Below are positions 25,900 through 33,801 of a stretch of 64,000 nt of DNA, in pieces; the first letter of the stretch is position 1, and every line of letters starts with the position of its first letter. The translations under genes and the position numbers were made by a program. The stretch lies in assembly GCF_000327485.1 (NCBI RefSeq), contig NC_019943.1:2294001-2358000 (forward strand). The letters run 5' to 3'. This DNA comes from Methanoregula formicica SMSP. GTDB lineage: Archaea; Halobacteriota; Methanomicrobia; Methanomicrobiales; Methanospirillaceae. The notes under the pieces are model-generated. The model was given only the letters and a program-made list of their open reading frames with translations. It searched no databases and was not told the origin of the DNA.

Positions 25900-26349
25900 A
25901 TGTCGGTATACCGGAACGCATTATTAATCCTCATCGGTGCCGCGCTCTTGCTTGCACCGGTAGTATCTGCACAGCAGGTCGATTTGGACCAGACAATCAT
26001 CGTTGTACCCGGCGATAGCAGCAAATCCATGGGCTTTGCTCCCCGCGCTTATGACACGATAACCCAGGGTGAGACGGATTACTTCACAAAATCTGTATCA
26101 TCGGGAACATCCCAGCTTACTCTCGATCTCAACTGGGGGACTCCATCAAATTCACTGACTCTCTGGGTCAATACCCCGGTTGGATTGTACGGCCCCTATT
26201 ACGATTCATCGGATGGGATATCCTCCAACGGCAGGATCGCGCTCGTGATGTCAGGATCCGGGGGGTCACTGCCAGCAGGAACATGGGAGTTCAGGGTTTA
26301 TGGCGACAGCGTCAGCGGGGTTGAAGACTACACATTTGTTGCATATTAG
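25900..26349 (+). CDS. Secreted PPC-like beta-sandwich protein
   Basis: 149 residues from the ATG at 25900. Signal peptide (MSVYRNALLILIGAALLLAP, cut near VSA), different from the shared one. The mature domain resembles bacterial pre-peptidase C-terminal (PPC) domains: ITQGETDYFTKSVSSGTSQL, LTLDLNWGTPSNSLTLWV, GSLPAGTWEFRVYG. Such domains are usually appendages of secreted enzymes but here stand alone. Divergent from L6; followed by a regulator gene. Confidence 0.65.
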   Translation: MSVYRNALLILIGAALLLAPVVSAQQVDLDQTIIVVPGDSSKSMGFAPRAYDTITQGETDYFTKSVSSGTSQLTLDLNWGTPSNSLTLWVNTPVGLYGPYYDSSDGISSNGRIALVMSGSGGSLPAGTWEFRVYGDSVSGVEDYTFVAY

Positions 26350-26394
26350 ATAACTGATAAAATTATTCATGTGACGATACAATAATCTTAATAA

Positions 26395-27222
26395 ATGGAA
26401 AATCATACCCACCGGTCACGGGTTATTCTCATCGTCACCCTTTTTTTTCTCATGCCGGTTGCAGCATCTGCGCTTCCCGGCCATGAGATTATTGTCAGAC
26501 CCGGGTATGGTTTTTTGCAGGTTAATCCCCCGGATGATGTTGTCAAGATCTCGTTCTGGGAACTTTCGCCAGGGTCCATGATACTATTTTCCCTTCTGGT
26601 CATTTCGCCCATCCTCGTGTATCCCGCCGAGCTGCTCTTCACTATCAGGATCTATTACCTGCTTGGCATACGAAGGCTGACAAAGAAGCACCTGCTCGAT
26701 CATAAAAGCCGCAAGATAATTTATGGGCTTATCCGGAAAAACCCGGGGATCCAGCTCCCTCTTCTCATGGAAGCTTCCCGCCTGAACCGGGGCACGGCCC
26801 GGTATCACCTGGCCCGGCTTGAGATCGCCGGGAAAATTACCTATGTCGTAGTATCCGGCAAAATAATGTATTATGAAAACAACGAGCACTTTTCAAAACT
26901 GGAGATAAAGGTTATCGGGCACATGAAAAGCGATTGCCGATCGAAAATTCTTTTCAGCCTCCTGGGATCAACGGCCCGTTCGCGCCTTGAGATCTCGGAT
27001 GCGCTGGGTGTTACCGGCCCCACCGTATCGTGGCATATGTACCGCCTTATCCACGATGAGATCACTTCCCGGCAGAAGGAGGGCAGGTTCATGCGCTATA
27101 CATTGAAACCGGAAGCCGTTCCGATTGTCCGGAAATACCTGCCGCCCGACCATACCATCCACCCGGGAATAGGAGAGGGGTGCCCGGGGAGACTGTGGGG
27201 GGTTGACGTGCACCGGGGGTGA
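26395..27222 (+). CDS. Membrane-anchored regulator with two winged-helix domains
   Basis: 275 residues. Signal-like helix (about 9-27), short extracellular part, second helix (about 57-84), then two cytoplasmic winged-helix domains: about 98-165 (IYGLIRKNPGIQLPLLMEAS, TARYHLARLEIAGKI) and 175-240 (ILFSLLGSTARSRLEISDAL, TVSWHMYRLI). This is a common methanogen type in which an envelope signal controls DNA binding. It lies at the end of the exported-protein array, divergent from L6, and is the best candidate to control the leader elements. That link is inference. Confidence 0.75.
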   Translation: MENHTHRSRVILIVTLFFLMPVAASALPGHEIIVRPGYGFLQVNPPDDVVKISFWELSPGSMILFSLLVISPILVYPAELLFTIRIYYLLGIRRLTKKHLLDHKSRKIIYGLIRKNPGIQLPLLMEASRLNRGTARYHLARLEIAGKITYVVVSGKIMYYENNEHFSKLEIKVIGHMKSDCRSKILFSLLGSTARSRLEISDALGVTGPTVSWHMYRLIHDEITSRQKEGRFMRYTLKPEAVPIVRKYLPPDHTIHPGIGEGCPGRLWGVDVHRG

Positions 27223-27322
27223 CGCTGCCCGGCGGGATTAAGCCCAGGGTTTTTCTGGAACAATTCAAAAAACGCGATATCATTAACGATTATTCCTTCA
27301 CTGAGGGATAATCCAAAAAAAT

Positions 27323-27532
27323 TTATTCACGGGTCTTTTTCTTCCCGTGAGCAAGAACTGCGGCCAGATATTTATCAGGATCGTTTTGCAGCCACTGTTT
27401 TCGTTCTTTGGTATAATCACCGCTTCCCGAATCATAGATCTGAAGGAACCTGACCGCATCGACGGGTCCGAGCTCTTTCACGAGTGCATCGATACCCTGT
27501 TTGTGGATTTCATTCAGTGTCTTTGCTTCCAT
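27323..27532 (-). CDS. Small protein of a toxin-antitoxin-like family
   Basis: 69 residues (IHKQGIDALVKELGPVDAVR, FLQIYDSGSGDYTKERKQWL). The sequence GLDALxxxLGPVxxxRFLQQFxxGxGDYTxERxxW is known from short proteins of cyanobacteria and archaea that usually sit next to a second small protein; role unknown. The likely partner upstream (in frame up to ~27620) is truncated: its end VEVKNPVEWLMEVNE overlaps this start by 23 bp. Confidence 0.55.
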   Translation of the reverse strand: MEAKTLNEIHKQGIDALVKELGPVDAVRFLQIYDSGSGDYTKERKQWLQNDPDKYLAAVLAHGKKKTRE

Positions 27533-27580
27533 GTTCGTTCACCTCCATAAGCCATTCAACGGGATTCTTTACTTCAACAG

Positions 27581-27682
27581 TTATCTGATTACGGTATCTC
27601 TTAAGTCTGCCTTTACCGGCTGGTCCTTTATTTTTTCCAGGCAACCTGAAAAATGTGATGCGAATAATGTTGCTATTTTCAT
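27581..27682 (-). pseudogene. Truncated copy of the Yip1-like gene start
   Basis: 33 codons from the ATG at 27682 (MKIATLFASHFSGCLEKIKD) align with the start of the 24679 protein (MKTKAWFVSNFSGYLEKITK), then the frame diverges and stops. Remnant of a duplicated L6-type gene pair. Confidence 0.55.
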
Positions 27683-27706
27683 GAGACACACCAAAACCAA
27701 AAAAAA

Positions 27707-27760
27707 TTAGGGGGTTCCAAAGCATCCAAAGCCGGATGAACCCCATTCAGATATTGCCTG
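27707..27760 (-). pseudogene. Copy of the 3' end of the L6 secreted gene
   Basis: The last codons (AISEWGSSGFGCFGTP and TAA) match the end of 24707-25597 (QVSEWVSSGFGCFGTP). With 27581 it shows that the two-gene unit was once duplicated here in the same order and strand. Confidence 0.6.
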
Positions 27761-27920
27761 ACAATTCACCCGGAGAGGTTCCAATGCGGGGGATATAACG
27801 GTTCTGACCAAGTCATCTACCGGATCCCTGACTGGCAGACTACCACATCAGAGAGGTCACGTGCCGGATACCGGAATCCGCTCACCGGGATTCTCCGGAT
27901 GCAACCCGTGTTGATCGGGA

Positions 27921-28003
27921 ATTCCAATTATCACTGATACCTTTATCTTCCTATCATCAAAATGCGATAATTGGAGAAATTCCAATTATCACTGATATCT
28001 TTA
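27921..28003 (+). promoter_or_regulatory. Duplicated promoter/operator segment of the AbiE-like operon
   Basis: ATTCCAATTATCACTGATAC (27921) recurs as ATTCCAATTATCACTGATAT (27979), each followed by CTTTAT, 58 bp apart. Between them CGATAATTGG is the inverse of CCAATTATC. The second copy ends 35 bp before the ATG at 28038 with AT-rich TATA-like sequence. Probable binding sites for the AbiEi-like autorepressor encoded downstream. Confidence 0.6.
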
Positions 28004-28037
28004 TTAAGGTATCGCATTATAGAGATATAGTAATATC

Positions 28038-29042
28038 ATGATAACCGGTGAAGGGAATTTGATCCTTGAGCACATAAAACGTGAGCTGGATATCAGTGAC
28101 AATGCTTCCGTTTCATGGGGAGTGCCGGTCATGGAGGGGCAACCCTTCATGGCCGATCTGGTTATCGAAGATTATACAAAAAAATACATCATCGAGATCA
28201 AGTCACGGTTGACCATCGATACTATCGGGCGGCAGCTGGTCTTAAAAAAACTCATGCAGAGTTCCGGATCCAGGAACCGGTACGCGGAATTCGTTATAGC
28301 AAGCAAACTCATCTCGCCCGAAACGGAGAAGATCGCACATTCCTGCGATATCCGGATCATCCCGTTACCGTACCGGTCAGATATACCGGACAGCGGGAAA
28401 GTCGATGTGCGCCGCATCGAAAAGATCAGTTCCGCAAAATCATGGAAGATCGTGATTGCGCTCCTCACCGAGAAAGAGAGTTCAATCCGGCACATCGCCA
28501 TGAAAGCGAACGTTTCGTACGGCTGGACCCACGCAACCGTAAAAAGCCTGCTGGCGAAAGGGATCGTTGCTGAAGTCAGGAATTATGTCACGCTCCAGGA
28601 TATCCCCAAACTGCTGAACGGGATTGCATGGGAGCGTCCCTTCGAGAAATTGTTTTATAACGAAGTGACCCTCCCGGAGAATGATGCATTGTCTGCGGCC
28701 CGGACCATAACACGGATGTGCGACCGCCAGAATATCGATTGCGGATTTACGAGTTTTACTGCCGGGGCCATGTATACCAAATACGCGTTCCGTCATGATG
28801 CGATATACGTGTATATCCGCAAGGACAATCTCGACCCATTCGTCAGGTCCTTTGATTCAGCGGATGCTCATGGCATAAAAGTCCGGGTGTACAAACCGGA
28901 CCGCGATGTGTTCTCCGATGCGCAGCTTGCCGAAGAGATCCGGCTGGTATCTCCGGCCCAGGCACTTCTCGATCTGGCGGGACTCGGGTACAGTGGCCGC
29001 GACCTGACCCTGAAGCTTGTGGAGGATTATGCCCGATTATGA
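28038..29042 (+). CDS. AbiEi-like antitoxin with N-terminal PD-(D/E)XK-type domain
   Basis: 334 residues. Residues 1-125 look like a PD-(D/E)XK nuclease fold (Asp40 in ADLVIE, Glu53-x-Lys55 in YIIEIKS). Then a winged helix (about 138-190: IRHIAMKANVSYGWTHATVK) and a C-terminal domain ending VSPAQALLDLAGLGYSGR, the pattern of AbiEi type IV antitoxins (SPAxAxxDL). Overlaps the nucleotidyltransferase gene by 14 bp. It likely represses the operon through the upstream repeats. The nuclease-like front end is unusual for AbiEi. Confidence 0.7.
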   Translation: MITGEGNLILEHIKRELDISDNASVSWGVPVMEGQPFMADLVIEDYTKKYIIEIKSRLTIDTIGRQLVLKKLMQSSGSRNRYAEFVIASKLISPETEKIAHSCDIRIIPLPYRSDIPDSGKVDVRRIEKISSAKSWKIVIALLTEKESSIRHIAMKANVSYGWTHATVKSLLAKGIVAEVRNYVTLQDIPKLLNGIAWERPFEKLFYNEVTLPENDALSAARTITRMCDRQNIDCGFTSFTAGAMYTKYAFRHDAIYVYIRKDNLDPFVRSFDSADAHGIKVRVYKPDRDVFSDAQLAEEIRLVSPAQALLDLAGLGYSGRDLTLKLVEDYARL

Positions 29043-29781
29043 AGTCCCGCATTCCGTGATCGAGGCATCGCTGGCAGAGCTGGCAGCACTATCCCGCTGG
29101 ATTGGCGACCGGGAAAAACAGGAGGATCCGGTCGCGGTCCTGATCGGGGGATGGGCAGTGTACTGCTATAATCCGTGGTACGGTTCCATCGATATCGATC
29201 TGGTGACCAATGCCGGAGTGAGACAACATCTCATGCGACATATGGTTTCTGCCCGCGGTTTCATCCGGCGGCGCAACCCCCCATTCAGGAACAGTGTAGT
29301 GAAGATCGTTTTGCCAAACGGCGAGATCATCATCGATTTCATCCCCAGAAATGAGAGGAACTGTTTCGAGGGCTCGGATGCAACCTGCCCCATGAGCCTC
29401 CTGAACGGAAGAACAGTATCACGAGAGATTTCGCCGGGATTTTTTGTCACTATTCCAAAACGATCACTCCTCCTGCTCATGAAGCTGAAAGCAGCATGGG
29501 ATCGTGCATACCGGATCCAGGAACATACTTCCGAAAATGAAGATTGGGAAAAGGGGAAGCTCAGGAAAGACCGGGCGGATATCCTGTCGCTGATTGATCC
29601 AAGGGCCGGCGGAACAGACCTCGATCTGATGTTTCTTGGGGAAATGATGCACCGTTATCCTTTCCTTCCAGAAACCCTCGCAATGATCCCCGATGACCGG
29701 GATGCCGTTCAGATGTATGGCCGGATGGACCGGGATGCCGCACGAATCGCGATAGCGGATGTGCTCCGGCTGATCGGGTAA
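29029..29781 (+). CDS. AbiEii-like nucleotidyltransferase toxin
   Basis: 250 residues from the ATG at 29029 (GGAGGA just upstream). Motif LIGGWAVYCYNPWYGSIDID is the hG[GS]x...DxD nucleotidyltransferase signature, with the third acidic residue in IIIDFIPR. C-terminal part helical, with KLKAAWDRAYR typical of AbiEii/DUF1814-like toxins that transfer nucleotides to RNA or protein. Paired with the AbiEi-like gene, it forms a probable type IV toxin-antitoxin or phage-abortive module. Confidence 0.72.
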   Translation: MPDYEVPHSVIEASLAELAALSRWIGDREKQEDPVAVLIGGWAVYCYNPWYGSIDIDLVTNAGVRQHLMRHMVSARGFIRRRNPPFRNSVVKIVLPNGEIIIDFIPRNERNCFEGSDATCPMSLLNGRTVSREISPGFFVTIPKRSLLLLMKLKAAWDRAYRIQEHTSENEDWEKGKLRKDRADILSLIDPRAGGTDLDLMFLGEMMHRYPFLPETLAMIPDDRDAVQMYGRMDRDAARIAIADVLRLIG

Positions 29782-29837
29782 CATCACTTGATGGAAAGGG
29801 GATGGACCGGTGGCAAACGGGGGGGATACGGGGAGTT

Positions 29838-29885
29838 GTGCCGGGGAAGAGGGGGTATCGACGCCCGGGCGCCTGAGTCAGGCTG
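29838..29885 (+). repeat. TGACGCTC-type repeat preceded by a HIT-tail-like sequence
   Basis: TTGTGCCGGGGAAGAGGGGG then TATCGACGCCCGGGCGCCTG and AGTCAGGC. The left half reads V-V-P-G-K-R-G-Y in one frame, like the end of the HIT gene at 36301 (GVVPRRRGY). No gene otherwise in 29782-29929. Confidence 0.55.
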
Positions 29886-29929
29886 ACCCCCGGAATGCAG
29901 AAAATTTTCCCTGTCGTTGACAGGGAACA

Positions 29930-30451
29930 TCATTCCAGTTTCTGTCGTTGTTTCCATCCGGCAAGGAGAGCTTTGCATTCATCGGATGGTGGATTTCGCC
30001 GGTTTTTTCGTATGAGGTCGTACGCTGTAATTGCTTTGGAAAAAGAAATCAGGGATTGGTTTGCGAGATAATCGATCAGCCAGCAGGTCCCATGACAATC
30101 CACGCTGTTATCAGCCGCCGCACGGCGCAAGGCATCATCTCCCGTGATCAACACCGTATTCCTGGCTTTGGCGAGAACCAGTACCGAGATGTCTTCATAG
30201 GACGGACCTTCGTATTTTGCCATCATCGCTTGTATTTCGCTGACCCCCGCCGAATTGAGTTTTTCAACAAGTAATCCCATGGAAGACAATGCATGGAACG
30301 GGGGATCCCGCAATTCATGAATGATGAAGTTGGTTATGAGAAATTTACAGGGTAAACGGAAGGTAATCTGGAGCAGCTTTCCATAGTGCAGGTCAAAAAT
30401 GGTATTTGTGTCAACCACATAGCATTGCGGATTGCTCAAAATCAGATTCAC
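29930..30451 (-). CDS. PIN-domain toxin of an XRE-ImmA/PIN pair
   Basis: 173 residues. PIN fold with YVVDTNTIFDL (first Asp), a Glu in IIHELRDPP, and TVLITGDDALRRAAADN (third and fourth acidic sites), complete unlike the PIN gene at 4108. Overlaps the end of the XRE-ImmA gene by 41 bp. Pairs of an XRE-ImmA protein with a PIN (DUF4411-like) ribonuclease are known toxin-antitoxin modules. A basic C-terminus (LLAGWKQRQK) may bind RNA. Confidence 0.75.
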   Translation of the reverse strand: MNLILSNPQCYVVDTNTIFDLHYGKLLQITFRLPCKFLITNFIIHELRDPPFHALSSMGLLVEKLNSAGVSEIQAMMAKYEGPSYEDISVLVLAKARNTVLITGDDALRRAAADNSVDCHGTCWLIDYLANQSLISFSKAITAYDLIRKNRRNPPSDECKALLAGWKQRQKLE

Positions 30452-31472
30452 CTTCGAACGAACAGAACGTGCTGATATTCTGGTTTAAGAGTTCGGCAGC
30501 CTTTGAAGTGGAAATGAGTCCTTCTGCATGGGATTTGAATACGAGTGTCGACATGAATACTGGCACTTCACCGCTGACGGTATCCCCGGGCTCTTCCTTC
30601 TTCCAGCCCTGCCGGGAAAATATTTTCTGGACTTCGACATACAATGCCGGGGAAATTATCCCGAGATCCTTTGCACGGTAGACCCATGCAGCCATCGACA
30701 GGCCGTATTTTTCTTTCAACAGCATAAGTTCCTTAAGAGAGAGCTTATGCCGCTTTTCGCCCAATTCAAAAATCACTTTTTCTGAGGGGACTAAAAAGGC
30801 GCCGGCAAACCGGTGCATTGCCTTCTCCTCATCGAGCCCGCCTTCAACGTCAAGCAGGCAGTGCCCGAGTTCATGGGCAAGGGAAAAACGCTGGCGTGCC
30901 CGGGGCAAATCCTTTTTTAAGACGATGATAGGATTATCATCGCATTCGGTGAACAGGGCATCGAATTTCGTGATACCGCTGATGATCCCGATTTTGATTC
31001 CCTTGTCCTCCAGCAGGGTTGTCAGGTTCTCGATCGGATCGCTCCCCAAATCCCATACTTTCCGGAGATCCTTTGCAGCTTTCTCTGCTTCATCGAACGA
31101 TGCGATTTTTCTCCTGAATCCTTTGGGCATCACAAAGGTGCGATGACTGCCGGATAATCTCTCGATCTGGAGATACCGGGCAAGCCACTCCTTTGTCTTG
31201 GCAGTGATCTGCTTCTCTTCCCGTTTTTTCAGTTTTTTGGAGCGGAAGGCCACCGGGTTTAACCGGATCTGATCATTTTGCGGCCGGATCAGGGAGGATA
31301 TGGGAATCTGCAGGATATCGCTCAACCGTATCAGGCATTCTGAATCCGGGATAAGAATATTTTTTTCATATTTGTTCACTGTTGTGTGAGAGACCCCGAT
31401 CCTGTCGGCGAGATCCCGTAAGGAAATTCCCAGAACGTCACGTCTCAGCTTTATGCTCTCTCCCAGGCTCAT
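30411..31472 (-). CDS. XRE-family HTH and ImmA/IrrE metallopeptidase
   Basis: 353 residues from the ATG at 31472; upstream codons do not look like protein. XRE helix-turn-helix (about 1-60: LRDLADRIGVSHTTVNKYEK), a linker, then a zinc peptidase domain with LAHELGHCLLD (HExxH) and a downstream Glu in EEKAMHRFAGAFLVP. Such proteins are antitoxin and repressor together, and can be cleaved or cleave under stress. Translationally coupled to the PIN toxin. Confidence 0.85.
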   Translation of the reverse strand: MSLGESIKLRRDVLGISLRDLADRIGVSHTTVNKYEKNILIPDSECLIRLSDILQIPISSLIRPQNDQIRLNPVAFRSKKLKKREEKQITAKTKEWLARYLQIERLSGSHRTFVMPKGFRRKIASFDEAEKAAKDLRKVWDLGSDPIENLTTLLEDKGIKIGIISGITKFDALFTECDDNPIIVLKKDLPRARQRFSLAHELGHCLLDVEGGLDEEKAMHRFAGAFLVPSEKVIFELGEKRHKLSLKELMLLKEKYGLSMAAWVYRAKDLGIISPALYVEVQKIFSRQGWKKEEPGDTVSGEVPVFMSTLVFKSHAEGLISTSKAAELLNQNISTFCSFEGESDFEQSAMLCG

Positions 31473-31636
31473 TTCGCACACCACAATCGTTAGTTTACAA
31501 ATCGAGTAACTACAATACAATTTGTAACCCAAGTGTTATAATGATATCATTTGTTGTTTCTCCCTGATTGCACGGGGATTTGTGCAGGCAGCACTTGCAT
31601 AATTGAAGGATCAGGCCCCGGCAGAGATGGGAGGTC

Positions 31637-31712
31637 TGACGCTCATTGGGGCTGCCGCCGGTAACCCGGCGGATCACCGGCAATATTCGGGGAGGCACTT
31701 CCGGCGCCTGAG
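31637..31712 (+). repeat. TGACGCTC-type repeat with internal insertion
   Basis: Starts TGACGCT (31637) and ends TCCGGCGCCTGAGTGGGC, the two halves seen directly joined at 36219; here ~57 bp lie between them, including CCGCCGG/CCGGCGG palindromes. It overlaps and supplies the last ~30 codons of the minus-strand gene 31643-32101. Confidence 0.5.
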
Positions 31713-32101
31713 TGGGCGATCCCCCCTAACGCAATAAACGTCCGCATTTTCCGGATACAGGAGATCTGGTTTTCAATCTCGGCTATCTTCCCGTCCGCGA
31801 TGATCTCCAAAATGTTTCCTGCCGGAAGAGCAAGCGAGAAATTTTTTAACACCCGGCCTTTTCCTTCCGGGGATTTTCCGGTAACCCTTACCCATCCCTG
31901 TTCTTCCAGATATTTTAGTGCCTTGCTCACCTCGGATTCGTAGAGGCCGGTGCTGACTTCGATCTCCTGCATCGTGCCTTCTTTGATATTCAGAAGGTAG
32001 ACAAGCGTCCGTGCGACCGGGCGCGTCATGCCGAAACAAACCAATATGCTGATACACTCGTCGTCCTCCTCGCAAAAAACCGGAATGGTCTTCACTCTCA
32101 T
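31643..32101 (-). CDS. Winged-helix regulator (paralogue A)
   Basis: 152 residues. Core ARTLVYLLNIKEGTMQEIEV then a recognition helix (SEVSKALKYLEEQGWVRVTG) and a wing GKGRVLKNFSL, ending in a helix at ~125. TrmB/MarR-type winged helix, paralogous to 34562 and 58507. The last ~30 residues (GGIAHSGAGSASPNIAG...) are encoded by the intergenic repeat, so the tail is probably not native. An inverted repeat over its TATA region suggests autorepression. Confidence 0.75.
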   Translation of the reverse strand: MRVKTIPVFCEEDDECISILVCFGMTRPVARTLVYLLNIKEGTMQEIEVSTGLYESEVSKALKYLEEQGWVRVTGKSPEGKGRVLKNFSLALPAGNILEIIADGKIAEIENQISCIRKMRTFIALGGIAHSGAGSASPNIAGDPPGYRRQPQ

Positions 32102-32126
32102 TGTGGTCCTCCACGGACTGAGTAGG

Positions 32127-32157
32127 AAATGTTATTTTTATATTGATAAAAACATTT
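32127..32157 (-). promoter_or_regulatory. Operator/TATA of regulator A
   Basis: AAATGTT ... AACATTT flanks an AT-rich core (ATTTTTATATTGATAAA) 26-56 nt before the ATG at 32101. Position matches the palindromes before the paralogues at 34935 and 58881. Confidence 0.5.
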
Positions 32158-32300
32158 TGAGAGGGGATTGGAAATGTGGGTGAGGGGGCCCGGATAGTGT
32201 TGCAGGAGAACCTTAAAACTCTATATATCCCGGATACAGTTCATACAGAATTGTCGTGCAGGCCGGAATACACCTTCGGTTTTCCTGGATCATTTCTGTT

Positions 32301-32984
32301 TTACGCAGGTACCCTGTTTGAATGTTCAATGATATCCTGTACATTCCGGTCGAGACCCTCCAGGAGTGCAGCATTCTCTTCTCCAGGACTCCAGATTCCG
32401 CCCTCTGTATGATTCTGGTAAGTAAAGATGGATCCGGTCTCCGCGCATCCGGTACCTGTGCTGTTCCCGGCCTTTTTCTTCAGCAGCACCGTGATCTCAT
32501 CCGAAGTAATATTCCTGCACCGGGCTGATTCGTTGTTATAGCAATACCGGGCAGAAAGGGAGCCGGGGGATACAACAGAAATAAAGAGATAATCTGTTTT
32601 CATTGCCTGAAATTCCTGGTAGGGGAGCGAACATTTTGCCTGGAACCTGATAGCATGGAATACTGCCGTGAGGTTATCCAGCAGGGGATCGTAGCCGACC
32701 TGATCCGGGTATATCCGGTATGTTGTGCCGGTGTCCGGTTCAAAAATTTCCAGGTGGGTCTCATAAGGCATGTGGCTGCCGGGAGACGGGACAGGAGATC
32801 CGGTTTGTGTCTGGTTGTCCGGAACGGGTTCCTGAACACTTGACGATGATTCCGGGATCCCGGGAAATGTGACTAAAACAATTAATAGGCCGGCACAGAC
32901 AACAACGGCCAGTATGATCTTAACCAAATCCTGCGTATGCACTAAAAATCTCTCCTCAGGAAAAAGTATTGTTGTATTTTTCAA
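32301..32984 (-). CDS. Membrane-anchored extracellular protein
   Basis: 227 residues: N-terminal ~18 cytoplasmic residues, one helix (about 21-42), a Pro/Ser linker (50-75), then an extracellular domain with five Cys and sequons (CSLPYQEFQAMKTDYLFISV, YCYNNESARCRNITSDEITV). Unrecognised. Stands alone rather than behind a leader copy. Possibly a small sensor or adhesion protein. Confidence 0.55.
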   Translation of the reverse strand: MKNTTILFPEERFLVHTQDLVKIILAVVVCAGLLIVLVTFPGIPESSSSVQEPVPDNQTQTGSPVPSPGSHMPYETHLEIFEPDTGTTYRIYPDQVGYDPLLDNLTAVFHAIRFQAKCSLPYQEFQAMKTDYLFISVVSPGSLSARYCYNNESARCRNITSDEITVLLKKKAGNSTGTGCAETGSIFTYQNHTEGGIWSPGEENAALLEGLDRNVQDIIEHSNRVPA

Positions 32985-33144
32985 TAATTATTTGGTTGAG
33001 GGTGGATTGCCGCCCCATGCACGGGATAAAACCGGGATTAAGACGAAACGCCGAAAGACGCTGTCCGGCCGCGGAGTGATTGAGAGGAGGAGCCTCCCCG
33101 GCGAGCTGTTTTCCCTTGCCGGAACCCCATGATGCACAAGGAAT

Positions 33145-33388
33145 TTACCTGAGCAGGACCAGGACTTCAAGGAGTGTCTGGATATCTATTCCCGCCTGTT
33201 TCAGGATCGATTTCAATGTTTTCCGGTCAATTTCCGGATGGTCGGGGACAACAATTGTTTTGGTGTCCTCTGTATTTTTCAGGACAATATGGCTCCCTTT
33301 CTGGTGATCGATAAAGAAGCCGAGCCTTAATAAGGCGTTAATTGAGTTTCCGGGCCGGAAGAAGCGGGACCTTTTTGTTCCCGGTCAT
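33145..33388 (-). pseudogene. hicA: HicA-like toxin with a single-base frameshift
   Basis: ATG at 33388 overlaps the hicB stop (ATGA). After MTGNKKVPLLPARKL the sequence CTCAATTAACGCC puts TAA in frame; removing one A restores KLINALLRLGF and then the rest of HicA: HQKGSHIVLKN with the catalytic His, IVVPDHPEID, LKSILKQAGI. The stop is at 33145-33147. So the toxin is disabled by one inserted base, or the insertion is an assembly error. Confidence 0.7.
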
Positions 33389-33633
33389 ACTTCGACAGCG
33401 ATTTTTCGGATACTGACATGGTCCTGGTCGGGCACCTTTTTGTTATGCCGGATAAAGGATTCCAGGTATGCTTCAATCGCTTCCTTTGCGTTCGACTCCG
33501 CTTCCTCGACCGTTTTTCCCTGCGTGATGCAGCCGGGCAGCGCCGGGACGGTAACTACGTACCAGCCGTCTTCACCGGGTTCGATGACAATATTATATTT
33601 TTTCCGCATATGCCGGTGTTCCTGTACCTTCAT
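33385..33633 (-). CDS. hicB: HicB-like antitoxin
   Basis: 82 residues from the ATG at 33633 (an ATG at 33609 is also possible). The core YNIVIEPGEDGWYVVTVPAL then PGCITQGKTVEEAESNAKEA is the HicB/DUF1902 fold. No DNA-binding domain on the C-terminus, so autoregulation would need HicA. A TTTAATACC box lies ~15-25 nt before the ATG. Paired with the frameshifted hicA. Confidence 0.82.
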   Translation of the reverse strand: MKVQEHRHMRKKYNIVIEPGEDGWYVVTVPALPGCITQGKTVEEAESNAKEAIEAYLESFIRHNKKVPDQDHVSIRKIAVEV

Positions 33634-33801
33634 TGGGCGGTTGCAGGTATTAAAGGTTGATTCGGATGCGGGGGAGTGAGGGGGAATCAGGAGGGATGTA
33701 TTAACAAAATACACGATTGCATGGTTATCAGGACATAACTGTCGATGCTGAGCATTCCGCAAGAAGGATGGGCGGCCCCACACGGGATGACCGGGACGAT
33801 T

